Shown here: in pieces, positions 10,737-22,835 of the stretch | Numbering within the stretch: position 1 is the stretch's first letter | How the letters are laid out: each line of letters starts with the position of its first letter | From: Cylicocyclus nassatus | Lineage: Eukaryota > Nematoda > Chromadorea > Rhabditida > Strongylidae | Direction of reading: 5' to 3' | Assembly (NCBI GenBank): GCA_958299035.1 | Contig: CATQJL010000112.1 | Location: 66,867,117-66,931,116, forward strand | DNA: 64,000 nucleotides | Made by a program: the position numbers and the translations under genes | The notes under the pieces: model-generated | Told to the model about the DNA's origin: nothing | Database searches by the model: none | The model's input: only the letters and a program-made list of their open reading frames with translations

Positions 10737-13700
10737 AATTGTTGAGAAGCTAAGGACTTCTTGTGACCGGCATTGTCCATATCGTAACGTTTTATAGATT
10801 TTGCATCGGAAAATCTATCATTGAGATGCTTCGGCATCTAACCCTAAATTGGACTAATCCTTGCACATACTGACCTTTCTATCATTTCCAACATCAAGCT
10901 GATATCTGTAATGTAATGATTTTTTCCCCATATTGCGTCTGACCACAAGATGAGTGCTGTTTACCCTCATTTAGCCAATATAATTTTACTCAATCTCCTT
11001 TCTATATAAATGAACACAAGGTCTTGAACTTCTGAGGAGGCACATTGTAATCCGTGATCGCTATTCCTTTATAGTCACAGTCTCATGCTCTTTTCTATTA
11101 ATCTACCATGATTACGCATTTGTAGTCATAGATGTATTTGTTCCTAACTTATGAGCGGAAGTGCATAATTCGCTAATTCTCAGAAAAGCGTTTTTCCTTC
11201 TTTCAATATTCAAAAACAGTGCAGAATTCAATCTTAGCAACTTTTAACAACAACATTAATTCATTTGTCATGCGAGGAAAGCGAGTCGAGTGTAGGAGAT
11301 CAGAAAAAAATTTACACAAAAGGTTGGCTGTGTTAGGAAATTGGTCATCACGAATAGCACAGACAAATGAAACTGAGAAGGAAGCTAAACTATGAGAAAA
11401 ATGGAATTGAAAGGTTTAAATTCTTTTCGATAGAGTTTTCACGCTCCATCCATACATATGCAATTTAAATCGACTTTTTCATTTACAGAACACTGCGGCC
11501 CAAAACTGAATTTTAGCATAGAAATCTGTGCCCTAATATTGCGCTTTTTCGAATAATGTGCCTCTCTTATACGAAATAATGTAGAATCTTTGTACATTCA
11601 GATATCCATCAGAAAAAGTTTGGAAAGCTCTTTTGATTGATGTGTCATATGTCTAGGGCCTTTGGGGTACAGCAGCACAACTTCGGATGGCGTTCAAAAA
11701 AATCTGTCAAATTACTTCGAAGCGCTACTGAAGGATTTGAGTGATTTGCTGCAAGGTGTTGTCAGGATAACTTGCGAAGGCCACTTTATACTTTTTTTTC
11801 GTTCAAATTGCTGGTCGTTCATAGTTAATCAGAAAAAGACACTGAAAAATGTTTGAAAAATTAAGTTGCCCTGATATTTTGGATCACCCTAATAAAACCT
11901 ACAGACAGCCAGGACTTGTCGGGGGTGTAGGCCCTTCTGAACCTGCCCCAATCGCGACGGCTATAAGAGGTCAGCGCTAATTAGAGGTCACTCCATGATT
12001 GGCTAGCTCGCGGGAGCGAGCGGCTGACTTGGGCAGACGCGCTGCGGAGGCGGACGAGTTTCACATCGCTGGTAACCTACTCCACAATGAGATCCTGGAG
12101 GTAATTCTCTAGAAAATTCCTAAACTCCCCAAATTCCCTGGAATTCAATAACTTAGTTATTCGCTTTACTCCACACTACTTAAATCGCCGGCCACTTTCT
12201 AAGGTGGTATGTTTTTGGTCTATGAGACATTTTCAATGTCTTTTTCGACTTATTTTACTGTTTTTTTAGTTCGATTGCATGCTCTACTCCCCTACGTCTG
12301 CCTCCTTGCAGCATCATCTAGTCACATTTCAATTGAAATGTGCACTACATGCATGCCAGTAGGGAAGCATACGTTTTTTTTATGATGAGTATGAAGTTTT
12401 TTTTACGCCGTCCATATCAAATCGCAATCAAATAAAATGCATCACCTTCATTTGGTAGCGTGATCTACATGGATTGATTTTGGTAGCGACCTTCTCTTTG
12501 CTGCACGCATCATGCTTTTTGTATCGTAAAAATTTCAGATGCACGTTCGTCAACTTTACTGGAATGAGAATTTTGAAGAGATGATAATTTCTTTGCAATA
12601 CAGAGCTGCACTGAAATGTCAGAAGGAAATACGCATCTGATAACGAATAAGCGTAGATCACCAATTTAAGTTATAATTGGCCTTTATAAAGAGTTGTTAC
12701 ACAAACATTGATTACGTGGGCTTTCCTCAATAACATCAAGCAGCTCACATTAGCAGTATGATGTGACGATGCACGACGTCATAAGGATCGCACACACAAG
12801 GGATTTAAGTGGAAAAAAATCAAGAAAAAACAAAGTCCCGAAAGAATTCAAAGGAGATTCATGAGAAGTTTTTTATGAATCATGTAAATGAAAAGACTTC
12901 GAAAATGTCTCATAATTCATAAACATACCTGCTGGGAAGTAGGGCTCAGAATACCAGACATTCAGAGGATGGTAGCTGTGTTTGGTTGAAGGTCAGCATG
13001 ATTGGCTTGCATTCCACAATGCAAGAGCCGCACGGAAAGCGGTGGTGATTTTCGAAAATGCGAGCCTTTCGCGGAGCACTCGTCCGCGGTCATCGCAGCG
13101 CATGCGCGCGCGTCCTAGTTCTAGATTACTGTAGGGGACGGTGGGTTCAGAAGGGCCGTCTCCCACTTGTCGGTGACACAGAGGGATAAGGTGGAGGGGG
13201 GGGGGGGGAGGGATTGGCTACCGAATGTTGTACCTACCTCATCTTATAATGACCGGGCGACCTACTTCATATAAATTCTATAGAGGGAGTATGGCGCGAG
13301 TTCATTAGTGAACTGCTTTATGATAGAGTTTATTATTTCATTTGCGGAGACCAAAGCTTAGGTTCAGATGATCATGATCGATCTGAAGAAGATGTTAATC
13401 TGGTAATACTTCATAAGTTCTCCTTAATCCTTCATTCTTAATCTGGTAATATTTTTTTGGTTGTTGTGTTAGATATACCAAAAAATAATGATAATAATAG
13501 ATAATAATATTTATTATTATAATATCAAAACTTGATAACTCACTCTCGTTCCTATCCTTCGAGGAGAATTGTGTTGTTTCTATGCCATCCCCGGAACTCT
13601 TCAGTAAGGAAGGATGGGGATAGTTAAAATAACTCACGTTTCTGTTTGAAATTGATACTAGGACTTAATTTACAACTCAAACATTTTGTTTGATATTTGA

Positions 13701-14443
13701 TTTTTGACATTTTTTTGTTTCAACTAGGTTAATCCCAAATGTCTAGTAAAAAATTTTCTTATAGCTTATCTGGGTCCGTTTCATCGTCAAATTACATTTC
13801 TCTTAAACCCTAGTTTGTCTTCCCATTGTGGTTTCCAAGTTGAACTTCTTTCTTTCTGGATCCACTTATCTTGATGCAGGAGAGCTCCATCGCAATTTTG
13901 GTTTATAAATAAATCTCCCCAACCATGTACTTGTTATTGAATGAATCATTCATAATCATTATCGAAGGGGTTCTTAATTTATCTCGACTTTTTGCAATGA
14001 GTGGTGGAGGAAGGTGAATGTGGTTTGACCTCTCAATCCTGGTCACGATGGAATGCACATGAGAGATGCATATGCATACGGCCCCTGGATTAACCGACAT
14101 CCTTGGAGATCGAGGCACCAAAGGACCCGAAGGGGTCCTGAGCGTGGAGAGGTCCATTTTCTTCACATGCCTGTGCATATACTCTCCGTGTCCGGCACTT
14201 GTGCTTGGATGGGGACCTTGCAGTTTGGTTAATTCGCGAAGCGAAATGAAATGTTGAATGTCATGTAGTTATAAAATGCCATTCTGATTTTTCAACGCAT
14301 TTCATCGCAAAACAACATCAAATTACTTTGATTTGCATCAAATGTTTCTATACGTGTTGCGACAACAGTGTGTTAAGAACAATATATTATCGAATGTTAT
14401 CGGCTAGTTTGATATCTCGATATGAAAACGAAGGAATTTCAAA
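10737..14443. other. Long gene-free stretch between san-1 and the membrane-protein gene
   Basis: I find no supported exon. A possible 1.2-kb element has inverted ends at about 11930 (GGCCCTTCTGAACC) and 13160 (GGTTCAGAAGGGCC) with GC-rich segments just inside each end (11995-12060 and 13015-13110). A poly-G run lies at about 13195-13210. The rest is AT-rich and low in complexity, with TAATAAT-type repeats near 13480-13525. Confidence 0.45.
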
Positions 14444-17400
14444 TTAACGTTTTTTAGGGGCGTTTGTTGTTTTCTGCGACTTTCGCTTAGATGATGGTTC
14501 TTTCTGCGACTTTCGCTTAGATGATGTTTCATCCCTTTTGTCTCCAGCCTAGAATAAATTTGATTTAATTTATTTAGAAGGATTGATTCGTGTAACTTAC
14601 ATATCGCGGCATTCGTGAACTCATTGCAATTCCAACCAGAGCAAGTACAATCAGCAAAGCTGCTAAGATATAGGTGAAGAGGAAACTTGCGGAAAGCACT
14701 GCAACATCAAGGTTAAGAGTATATAAAACTACAAGATTACGATCCCTTCATATGCGCACGTTTCTCACAATCATGTACCGTTTGTCCTCTAGCGAGGTAT
14801 AGGCTGCTCCATGACGAAAGCGCCATATCTTTAAGCGCGAACGCGGCTCTATTAGCCGCAGAGTGCATAAGGCGCAGGATTTACAACGGTTGAGGACACG
14901 CGCGCGTCGCGTTTGCTCCCGCTCATCTAATACTGCTTCTGCGCTTTCGTCATGCAGTAGCCTTGACATAGAGGTCCCCACCTCTCGCGTATCCCATTGA
15001 CTTCGTTTCACTCCTTCAACACAATTCGAATAGCTGACGTACATTTTCAGATGAATGTGTTGAAAGAAGCGAAAGGCAGCTAGCGAGTATACGAGCGGTG
15101 ATATCGATGGACACCTCGCTGAGGGAAGACGGTGATTTTGAGCACTGCCAAATGGAAATGCAAAGTCTTAACTCGCAAATGTGCGCAGAAGCATTCCAGG
15201 TACACTACTAGGCAACTACTACAGTGAAAATCATTCCAACTTCCATTCTCACTTCCCACCCGCATACAGCTACTGATGAAATTTTGGTTTAGCAACAGTG
15301 AATTGAGCTAACCTTTGATTCAATAAATTACCGGCTGGAAGATGGGGCTTTGTGGTCTAGTTGAGGCCGCTCGCGCCCGCGACGCAGTCTGCGTCTCTCC
15401 TTCGCGCGCGGTCTCTGATCATTTTCTAGCCTTCACTACGTCACGAAGCCCCGCCTTCCAGCTGCCAATCCAGTTGAATCAAAGAGTACCATTTCTATTC
15501 GTGCCAATTTACTTGTTTTGCCTGCGCTTGCACAGTCGCAGTACTCCGATATGATCTTCGATCGCGGCGCCTTTTTTGATATAGTACCGAAATCTCAGGC
15601 TACACTACTTGAGCAGCCTTCAAAAAACTTTTTGTTGTCGTCGTTGACAGAACTCAGGGATAATCGAGCTTCATCGTCCGAATATTTATAAATTTCTCCT
15701 TTTCTCGCAACAATGAGTAATAATTGACACTTACTAGTATAGCAAATTTCATCAGTACTGATAAATAGCTTGGTATCATCTAGAAATGTGGCGTTCATTG
15801 CATAGAAAAAGCACCCTAATGTGAATGTATATGATGGAGAAAGCTGAAAATTGGAACTGTTTTGAAGTATACAATAACGATTTTCTACTTACCCCCAATC
15901 TAATCCTTCCGTTAACTCCTTTCTCTTTGGTTTTCTCAGCCGCGTATTCTGATTCCGATCTGCGCTAAAACGTCTATGCATGGTCTAAATTTCTGAGGCT
16001 TATAATGAAATGAACTTGCTTTTCTGTAAACAATAAGCTCTACATTCTTCACATAGTGTACGTGGAATTTACTACCATTCGAAAATGAAAAGCCCCATAT
16101 AAGTTCTACATTTAGGCCTTCATCGACTTTCAGCTCCGCATTGATACCACTGCTCTAAAAATCTATTTGAGATTCTGGCTTTTGTGCTTACGGAGAATCA
16201 TTATTTCTTCCTTGTTGTACAGTATTATATATTTTTTTAAAATGGTTCTGAGATTTCTTGTATGCAGAAAAAGCGGTTCCATCCGTAGTTGCACAGATGC
16301 CAGAATGCTGGCATTGTGCCTGCACAAGCCGCGCAATATACTTCGCGTTGTTGAATTTGAATAAGCTTGTCTCTGTCACTTAAAACAAAACAACACGCTT
16401 TCGCTAATGATTCGTAAAAAAATTTTTTTAAGACTCTTTTGACATTTCTACCTAGGTATTTTGAATGCAAAATCTATCTCGACGTTCCCCGCTTATTCCG
16501 CACTCAAAGCTATTGGAGGTGCTCTGGATAGTTTAGGACTAATTCTATTGACTTCTTTCAGGCTTAAGACGCAAGAATCACTATTGGTGCATACCTGTAA
16601 AGATATTTCTTTTGGTGTCGTTCTTTTTGTTTTTGTCGGAGTGATTATCTTGATCCATGGGCTTAGTGGTCCGCGTCCTTGTGGAAACGTGCATGTCCCA
16701 GTCATGTAGTATAATTCTAAAACCATTAAAAGCATTCACTTTTCTCGCCACACTTTAATTTTCTTGAAAACTGGGAGAGGAAAGGATACTTGTTCAAACT
16801 GGTGTTTTTATATAAAATGCATACGGTCCTACAGAGCATCGAACTGAATCCAAATCCGCTGTCAGTATCTGAAGAGCACTTCTGGAAGCGGAGTTGCAGG
16901 AATTTTGAGGCCAAAATGCGAGGATTTGGCAAAGGCTAAAAATGGTGTTGACGCCTTTCCAGTGCTTGAGCAATGACTGGCGTAAGTATATTACACTGAA
17001 GATATAACTGCTTAAAGCACCCTGGCCTTAATGAACACATTTGAGCTCACAGGTTACAGTTCTAAATGATTTTAATGTAGCCGCGCGTTCAAAATTTTGC
17101 TCAAAAAATTCTCATAACTCTCCTCCCACAAGCGCTTTGCAGGTAAAGCATATCCGGCAGCGTTCCATGCTTTATAAAATACCATACATTTCACATGGAA
17201 ACTTCCCTCTGACAAAGTATCTTTCCTTCGTATGTTTCAAAATGTAGGTCAACCGAAAGTCGATAAGTTGCAAATGCAAACCTGCCGGCTTGATTTTCTT
17301 GAAAACAGCGGTAGTTACGTCAGCCTCTGTCTTTTTTCTATGGCAATCTTCTGCAGTGCTTAACCGTTTGCAAATGAAAATCTGGAAATTTCGGCAAAAA

Positions 17401-17578
17401 ATGCATTATCGCGATCGTTTGACACTACAACTTTGCTTCCCAGTCTAAGTCTAATTTAACGATCTTACGAAAGCAATCTTACGGCCAAGACTGACCTCGC
17501 AACCACTGTTTGCAGGTGCAATAAAGTGAACATGAAGGTTCGGCAGATCAAAATCAAAGCTGATGTTACTGATCATTC
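14444..17578 (-). CDS. Predicted single-pass membrane protein, family not recognised
   Basis: A multi-exon minus-strand gene assembled from splice sites; I do not recognise the family. The 3' exons join in phase: 16032-16149, 15893-15964, 15735-15843, 14601-14698, 14444-14548. The last part contains NGSKFHVHYVKN, PSYTFTLGCFFYAMNATF (two N-glycosylation sequons), then one membrane helix (FTYILAALLIVLALVGIAM) and a basic tail in which PSSKRKSQK is repeated in tandem. The 5' part is supported by exons 17496-17578 (DFDLPNLHVHFIAPANSGCE), 17282-17381 and about 17119-17208 (FHVKCMVFYKAWNAAGYALP), also phase-consistent. The middle exons (about 16825-16935, 16595-16716, 16192-16378) are plausible but their frames are not settled. 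The topology fits a type I surface or secretory-pathway glycoprotein. The true start lies upstream of 17578. Confidence 0.62.
15309..15490. mobile_element. MITE with AACCTTTGATTCAA ends, copy 1
   Basis: The left end TAACCTTTGATTCAA and the right end TTGAATCAAAGAGTA are inverted; inside, GGCTGGAAGATGGGGCTT pairs with AAGCCCCGCCTTCCAGC. It lies in the last large intron of the membrane-protein gene. A second copy with the same ends and GC-rich centre is at 28159-28338. Confidence 0.85.
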
Positions 17579-18615
17579 CTGAAAATAATTTTGTACGACT
17601 GCATAAACTGTGCCGTTATTAACGGATTAGAAAGAACACTTCTGCACCTCTCGTGATTCTGCTTTCAAGGCTCTTATGTAAGACAAGCAAAAACTAGCCA
17701 TATCATAGCCGAGAATCAGTTACTAAGCAGTGTGAGCTCAATCATGATCGAGGAGAACATTTTTTGTTAGTCTCAGTTATCGTTTTGTCCTTGTTGAAGC
17801 ATATGATATGAAGAACAAACAATGTCGTGGTGATGAATCAATAAAATAACCAAAAAGAAGAATAGAAAAGTTGTTTAATATAGTCAGACCAATCAATGGT
17901 CCTGCTCTATTTTAGCTTCTGCATTCACATGCTTACCTGGAAATTATAAGACTAGCTGGCATATCCGGACACGCTCGGGTTTCTTCTTACGATTAGAAGA
18001 TTTATTACTGTCTGATTTTCGCTTTGAATTCTTTGACCTCTACGACCTATGCATTGGACGCTCATCTACGGAACTCATCTAAGGTCTGAGATGAGTTTGG
18101 CAGTTGTTTCTTAAAAAGCAACTCAAATTTGTTTATCTTGTATATAAAGAAACGCAAGCGCAATACTGTGCAAATAGCGGGAAACCGCGTGGCGATCCCG
18201 AAGCGCTCTTTCAATTAGCACTTTTAGATTACTGGTTCACTAGTTGTTAAAAAAAACATGGGAATACATAGAGATAAAACGGGATTGTTATGCGAAATTA
18301 TAGCACATTTACTTATAGTCAATTCGCTGACTGCACGGAGTGGACATCACTGCAGAGCACGCGCCGTGAGGTAAAACGCTTGCTCTAATAGAACTCAGCC
18401 GCGCCGCGCGTGTTCCGCAGCGTTTTAGCAGTTCGTGCAGTCAACGAATCGACGATTCAGTATCTTTGCTACTTTGAGTTTTGGGATTTTCGAAAAGTAT
18501 TCTGCAGTTACCGGTTCTCACCAAGCCGCTGATCTATACATATATAAAGTTGAGTGTTGGTAAATTGTTATTAATGTGTTCTTTATAAAAAATTTTGTTT
18601 GTGGACCGATCGGCG
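17579..18615. other. Upstream region of the membrane-protein gene
   Basis: Further 5' exons of the minus-strand membrane-protein gene probably lie here, for example a short Met-initiated frame near 17640-17700, but the reading phases do not match and I leave them unassigned. A fold-back with arms near 18319-18340 and 18430-18452 (TTCGCTGACTGCAC and GTGCAGTCAACGAA) is MITE-like. Confidence 0.4.
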
Positions 18616-18837
18616 TCAAACTTCGCACACATATGCGTGCGACCGGTCCACCAGTAAACTACTTTTCGCTGCGAAAATCCCTTCTATTGATTCATCGATT
18701 TTGAAGAAAAATGAAGTCATATCATGTATTACCAAACCAGTCCCAACTTTCGTTGAACAACAGCGGTAGACCTCATTTTCATTCCACGATGAGGGAGATT
18801 CGGTAATTAACGGCGATGCGCCCAGCAAGTATCTGCC
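18616..18837 (-). CDS. Candidate terminal exon, hypothetical
   Basis: From a GTAAGCAG-type acceptor the frame runs open for 73 codons to a stop, with coding-like composition (SPSSWNENEVYRCCSTKVG, IDESIEGIFAAKSS). No family is recognised. The 3' part overlaps a perfect-looking hairpin (GTGGACCGATCGG and its near complement at 18601-18650), which suggests either a repeat-derived end or a chance frame. No upstream exon was found. Confidence 0.28.
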   Translation of the reverse strand, partial: GRYLLGASPLITESPSSWNENEVYRCCSTKVGTGLVIHDMTSFFFKIDESIEGIFAAKSSLLVDRSHAYVCEV

Positions 18838-19063
18838 CTGCTTACAAGAGAAAGAGAAGGAAGTCAAAGTGCAGATAAGTTGGACCTTTAAGGCTGCGTA
18901 CCAGTTTCGCTCTTTGTTGAGCCAGTTAAACTCACGCTGCAGGCGGAGCTGGGCATTTCAGCTAGTGCTTTATAAAATGATCAGATTTGACTCCCATTTT
19001 TCCGTCAATCAGAAAATTGGTTGTATTTCTTACATCGAGATGTATTGAAGAAAGAAAAACTAC

Positions 19064-19250
19064 ATGGCTATTTTCAAAGGAAAAAACCCATGTGATGATC
19101 GACTCATCATGCAGCCTAGAAGTACCTTCGATACGCTGATGACAACGGCGACAAAGCTGAACTCATACATAATGCTACCGCTAATACCGCTAAGCCGATC
19201 TTGTCTGGTTCGCAACCCTTTCCAGGACCATACAGAGACGATCGGCACAG
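19064..19250 (+). CDS. Candidate first exon, hypothetical
   Basis: An ATG at 19064 opens a frame of 62 codons that ends at a good donor (ACAG then GTGAGC). The peptide (MAIFKGKNPCDDRLIMQ, TLMTTATKLNSYIMLPLI) has ordinary composition and no recognised domain. No downstream exon was found before the repeat-rich block starting at 19534, which may have displaced it. Confidence 0.28.
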
Positions 19251-19559
19251 GTGAGCCAAGCCACTGATCAAATATTAATCCTTTGATGCTCAAAGTTTAC
19301 AAGGTCTTGTCCGGTGTTAGGAATACACATCGTTCGTCCTTGCCCAGCCTAAGGGGATTGTTTTCATCCAGAACAAATTATTCTTCTTAACACGTTGACG
19401 ACGAGCCATTTTTTGAAGGTCTGTCCCTGCGGACGAACCGTCTCCGGGCATTTTCACAGCCGGCTGCACATATATGTGCATGCATCTATGCGTGAGATAC
19501 ACAAATGCAAGTGGGCGGCTTAATTAATTCACTCTCAGACAATGGATCGGACCCCTCCG

Positions 19560-19770
19560 CTGGGGAAATGGCAGGGTCGCGGCGTTTCCCCAGCGGTGGG
19601 TCACCCATTCGTCCGGCGGAGCCCTCCCATTTCTCCGGCGGAGACCTCCCATTTCTGCTCCGGATACCTCCCATTTTCTGCTCCGGATACCCCCCATTTT
19701 CTGCTCCGGATACCTCCCATTTTCTGCTCCGGAGCCCCCCGATTTTGTGCGCCGGAGCCCCCCGATCGCG
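19560..19770. repeat. Left subterminal repeat array
   Basis: CTCCCATTT and CTCCGG(A/C)G(G) motifs recur, followed by about four copies of a unit of about 25 bp reading CTCCGGATACC(T/C)CCCATTTT. The same unit is amplified at 22680-22835, in the same orientation. Confidence 0.8.
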
Positions 19771-19795
19771 GCATACTGTAATTAGCCCTAATTAA

Positions 19796-20150
19796 AGGCA
19801 GCTTCCAGGCAGATCTGGACCTATGGGGCTTTTACATGGAAAGTATTTTTGGGGCCCTAACTAAGGCACTGCCGAAGCAGCAGCTCAGGTAGTGCTCCAA
19901 TGGCTGAGATATTCCCCTCGAAACAGACCCCCGCGAACGTACTCGCATGGATTCATGGCAGTTTCGCGCCAGGATCCACTCTTTGCGCCATGAATCCATG
20001 CGAAACACGGTCGCGGGGTCCGGTTTCGAGCAGAATATCTCAGGCGTTAGAGCACTACTTGAGCTGCCGGTTGGGTAGTGGCTTAGTTAGGGCCCCAAAA
20101 TACTTTCCATGTAAAATCCCCATAGGTCCAGACTTGCCTGGACGCTGCCT
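19796..20150. mobile_element. TTAA-flanked palindromic MITE, copy 2
   Basis: TTAA at 19792-19795 and 20151-20154 flanks a long imperfect palindrome (left AGGCAGCTTCCAGGCAGATC, right complement of GCCTGGACGCTGCCT; then GGGGCCCTAACTAAG and its complement; centre CATGGATTCATGGC and its complement). It has the same ends as copies 1 and 3. Confidence 0.88.
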
Positions 20151-20154
20151 TTAA

Positions 20155-20579
20155 GCTCCAAACCCCAATTTTGTCTCCAAACCCCACCCAAATAAGCCGA
20201 ATAGGACCCCCCCCCCCCCGGGTAGGAGTTTAGCGCGACCCTCACCCCGTACTCTACCCCCTCCCTCTCACCCCTAGCGTTTGTAGATAGAAGATAGAAG
20301 AAAGAACGAAGAGATAAGACATTTATTTCAAATTTATCAAACTTTCGAAAAATCTATCTATCTGTCTCCAGCATACGTACAACAGTTAATTCATATTACA
20401 AAAACCATACTAGGAGTGATAAGAATATTCAAAGAAAAACTAATTTCCTAGTTGCAAAAAGAACCTTGTAACACCACAGTATAAGCATATGGTTTTAACA
20501 TGGTAAGAAAATGACAAAAAGATCAAAAAAGCATTCTGTGCAACATGAAACAAAACAGCGAGGAACGCCATAAACTCAC
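20155..20579. other. Spacer between MITE and ctr-9 fragment
   Basis: The stretch contains a poly-C run at about 20208-20218 and a C-rich segment up to 20275, then AT-rich sequence without supported exons. The exons that should follow the last ctr-9 piece are not present here. Confidence 0.5.
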
Positions 20580-21453
20580 ATTTGCAAAGCAGGGACATAT
20601 TGTCCAAGTGCGATATATACATGAGCTATATTCATCCAAACATCTTCGAATTCCGAGGTCCAAGGCCATACTGGGGCAAAACGAAAGTAGGATGATTCAA
20701 CGTAGTTGCTTGATAATAGTACTAGGACACGATGATGACATGGATTGAAATTCTTGCATATGCAACTTACCTTGAACGCCTTTTCATAGTCTCTGTTGAA
20801 ATGGAAAAACCGCGCAAGAATGTAACAAGCTTCGGCCTTGATTTCGTCACTTTCCGTCATACTCATTGCATGCCACGCTAACCGTTCAACCTTGTTCATT
20901 TCCTGAAAAAGTGATGCCTTCAGATAAAGCGATAAACACCTCGATGTAACAGCTTGGACAAATTTAAAAGGTCCCTTTTATAGATAATTCGTAATTAATT
21001 CAAAGAATTTCTGCACTGACTCCTTTGAAGAAGAAGTGGTTGGCAAGATGGACCAAGACAACCGGATTCTCCGGCTCCAGACTATACGCTTGGCCTAGAC
21101 AAGCCACTGCACTTTGGGCTCCCTCGACAGTATGCGTATTGTAATCCAAAATGGCAAGTGCTGAGAGAGCACAAACATTGTCATTTTGCAATTCCAACGC
21201 TTGTTCAAAAGCGATTCTGCAAATTGTAATTGAAAGTCACATAAACAGTAAAGAAGAAGCTATGTGACTCAAACATTTCACATTTACATGCTTACCTAGC
21301 CTTATCAGTCCCTAATCTCGCTAAGCAATACTGGAAGCAATGTGATGTGACTAAGCAACAGTAACAGTCACAATGCTTCAGTAACAGTCACAAAACTTCA
21401 ACATCGTTTGGAGTTGCCTCCAAGACTTTTGTCAACATATCTCTTGCCTTGTC
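20580..21453 (-). pseudogene. ctr-9: Rearranged fragment of PAF1-complex subunit gene ctr-9
   Basis: CTR9 is the TPR scaffold of the PAF1 transcription-elongation complex (over 1000 residues in metazoa). Pieces on the minus strand, in order: 21391-21453 (KARDMLTKVLEATPNDVEVL), which in CTR9 lies well inside the protein; 21296-21330 (YCLARLGTDKAR); 21021-21216 (AFEQALELQNDNVCALSALA ... LVHLANHFFFKG); 20771-20902 (EIKAEACYILARFFHFNRDY); 20580-20721, which starts YYYQATTLNHPTFVLPQYGL and then switches frame into SEFEDVWMNIAHVYIALGQY, a segment some 350 residues downstream. Splice sites and phases of the middle exons are intact. The first piece is out of order, the last is an internal-deletion fusion with a frameshift, and the N- and C-terminal thirds are absent. 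It cannot encode CTR9. Misassembly is the main alternative. Confidence 0.85.
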
Positions 21454-21543
21454 CTATCTTTCAAGCCAGAAACGATATAGTGAGGATCTGCAACGTCTGA
21501 TGAAAAGTCGATCGACTTGGTAAGCATACGTACGAGAGAGATA

Positions 21544-22278
21544 GTGTGGACCCCGGCCAGCTTCAGGTACTAGCGCGGCGCACACGCAACGCGCGCCCGA
21601 CTTGAACGCTTCTCATTTCACTTACGAACAAAAAAGCATTATAACCGAAAACAGGAGTGAAATGAGATGTGGAGGCCTCTAATCCGAACACGAGAAAAGC
21701 CAAGGCAATAGGAGAACCTTCACAACTTCTACTACTAGCGCTCAGATTCCAGTCAATCTCATAAATAACTGGAATCTTCTATTATCCATCGCTAGTAGTG
21801 TATAACACTACCAGCGATGGATGATAGAAGTAACAGGAAAAATCGAAGAACAATTCTGAAAAGTCTTCCTTCTGTTCATAAAAAAACCCAGAAAGTTTGA
21901 GCTCAAGAGCACGATTGCAAAGCTCTGATGGTGTAACAAAAGGCTAGAAGCATCTACACTCCACAAAATCAACTGCATATACACTTATTCTGAACATTTG
22001 GAGAGATGTCTCTGAACTACACCGAAATCTTCACTATTGAGAAAAAAACAAGATTTTCGAAACAAATGCTTGCAAGACTGTCAAGACTCGTAAAAATCCA
22101 TCACCAGCAGTTGACATGTGTCGTTTACATCTAAAGTAGAGATTACAGAAGAGAACAAACACACTTGAAAGAGGAAATTGAAAGAAATCCCTTCAGAGCC
22201 GAAACGAAAAGCGCACTGAAGGCATGCGCTGCGGACGCGCCGCGGAGGTACCTATGGGAACCTGGCCGGGGTCCACAC
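21544..22278. mobile_element. TA-flanked palindromic element
   Basis: The ends GTGTGGACCCCGGCCAG and CTGGCCGGGGTCCACAC are exact inverted repeats flanked by TA. GC-rich arms (GCGCGGCG, CGCGCCGCG) follow, and a second palindrome lies inside (arms near 21740-21800 and 21800-21835 around CGCTAGTAG). There is no coding capacity. A TA target duplication suggests mobilisation by a Tc1/mariner-type transposase. Confidence 0.8.
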
Positions 22279-22679
22279 TATAGCAATAAACGGATTATTT
22301 AGACGATACTTTCATCACAACAACACTAGATAGTTGCGCAACTAACCTCATTGTTTCGAAAATCCAGAATTAATCACAAAAACCACTCCATCAATAGTCT
22401 ACGATGTCTCAGCAAGTCGGAAAGAGCCAAACACTGAAGGTGATTGAGTGCAACCGCACGAAAATTTTAAACATAAACCTGAAAACGAGGAACTTACAGC
22501 AACATAAACGCCAACGCGACGAAGAGCAACGCGGAAAAGGAAAAAACGGTAAAGAAACGCGCAAAAACAACAGAATCAAATAAACGGCGACTAAAATATG
22601 GACAAAGAGCGTAAACAGAGGACTCATCACCGTGGAGTTAGACGTTTGCTTGCTACGCGCCAAATCGATACGCAGCCTG

Positions 22680-22835
22680 CTCCGGATACCTCCCATTTCT
22701 CCGGCGGATACCTCCCATCTTCTGCTCCGGATACCCCCCATTTTCTGCTCCGGATACCCCCCATTTTCTGCTCCGGATACCTCCCATTTCTGCTCCGGAG
22801 GCCTCCCATTTCTGCTCCGGACCCCTCCCATTTTC
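22680..22835. repeat. Right subterminal repeat array
   Basis: About six copies of a unit of 22-26 bp (CTCCGGATACCCCCCATTTT, with variants CTCCGGCGGATACC and CTCCGGAGGCCTCCC). It is the same unit as at 19640-19740. Confidence 0.88.

Noticed and set aside
15051..15199. Plus-strand open exon (TTTTCAG acceptor to CAG|GTACAC donor) with coding-like translation including DFEHCQMEMQSLNSQ
   Set aside because: It lies in an intron of the minus-strand membrane-protein gene, has no partner exons on the plus strand, and a 50-codon open frame between chance splice signals is not rare.
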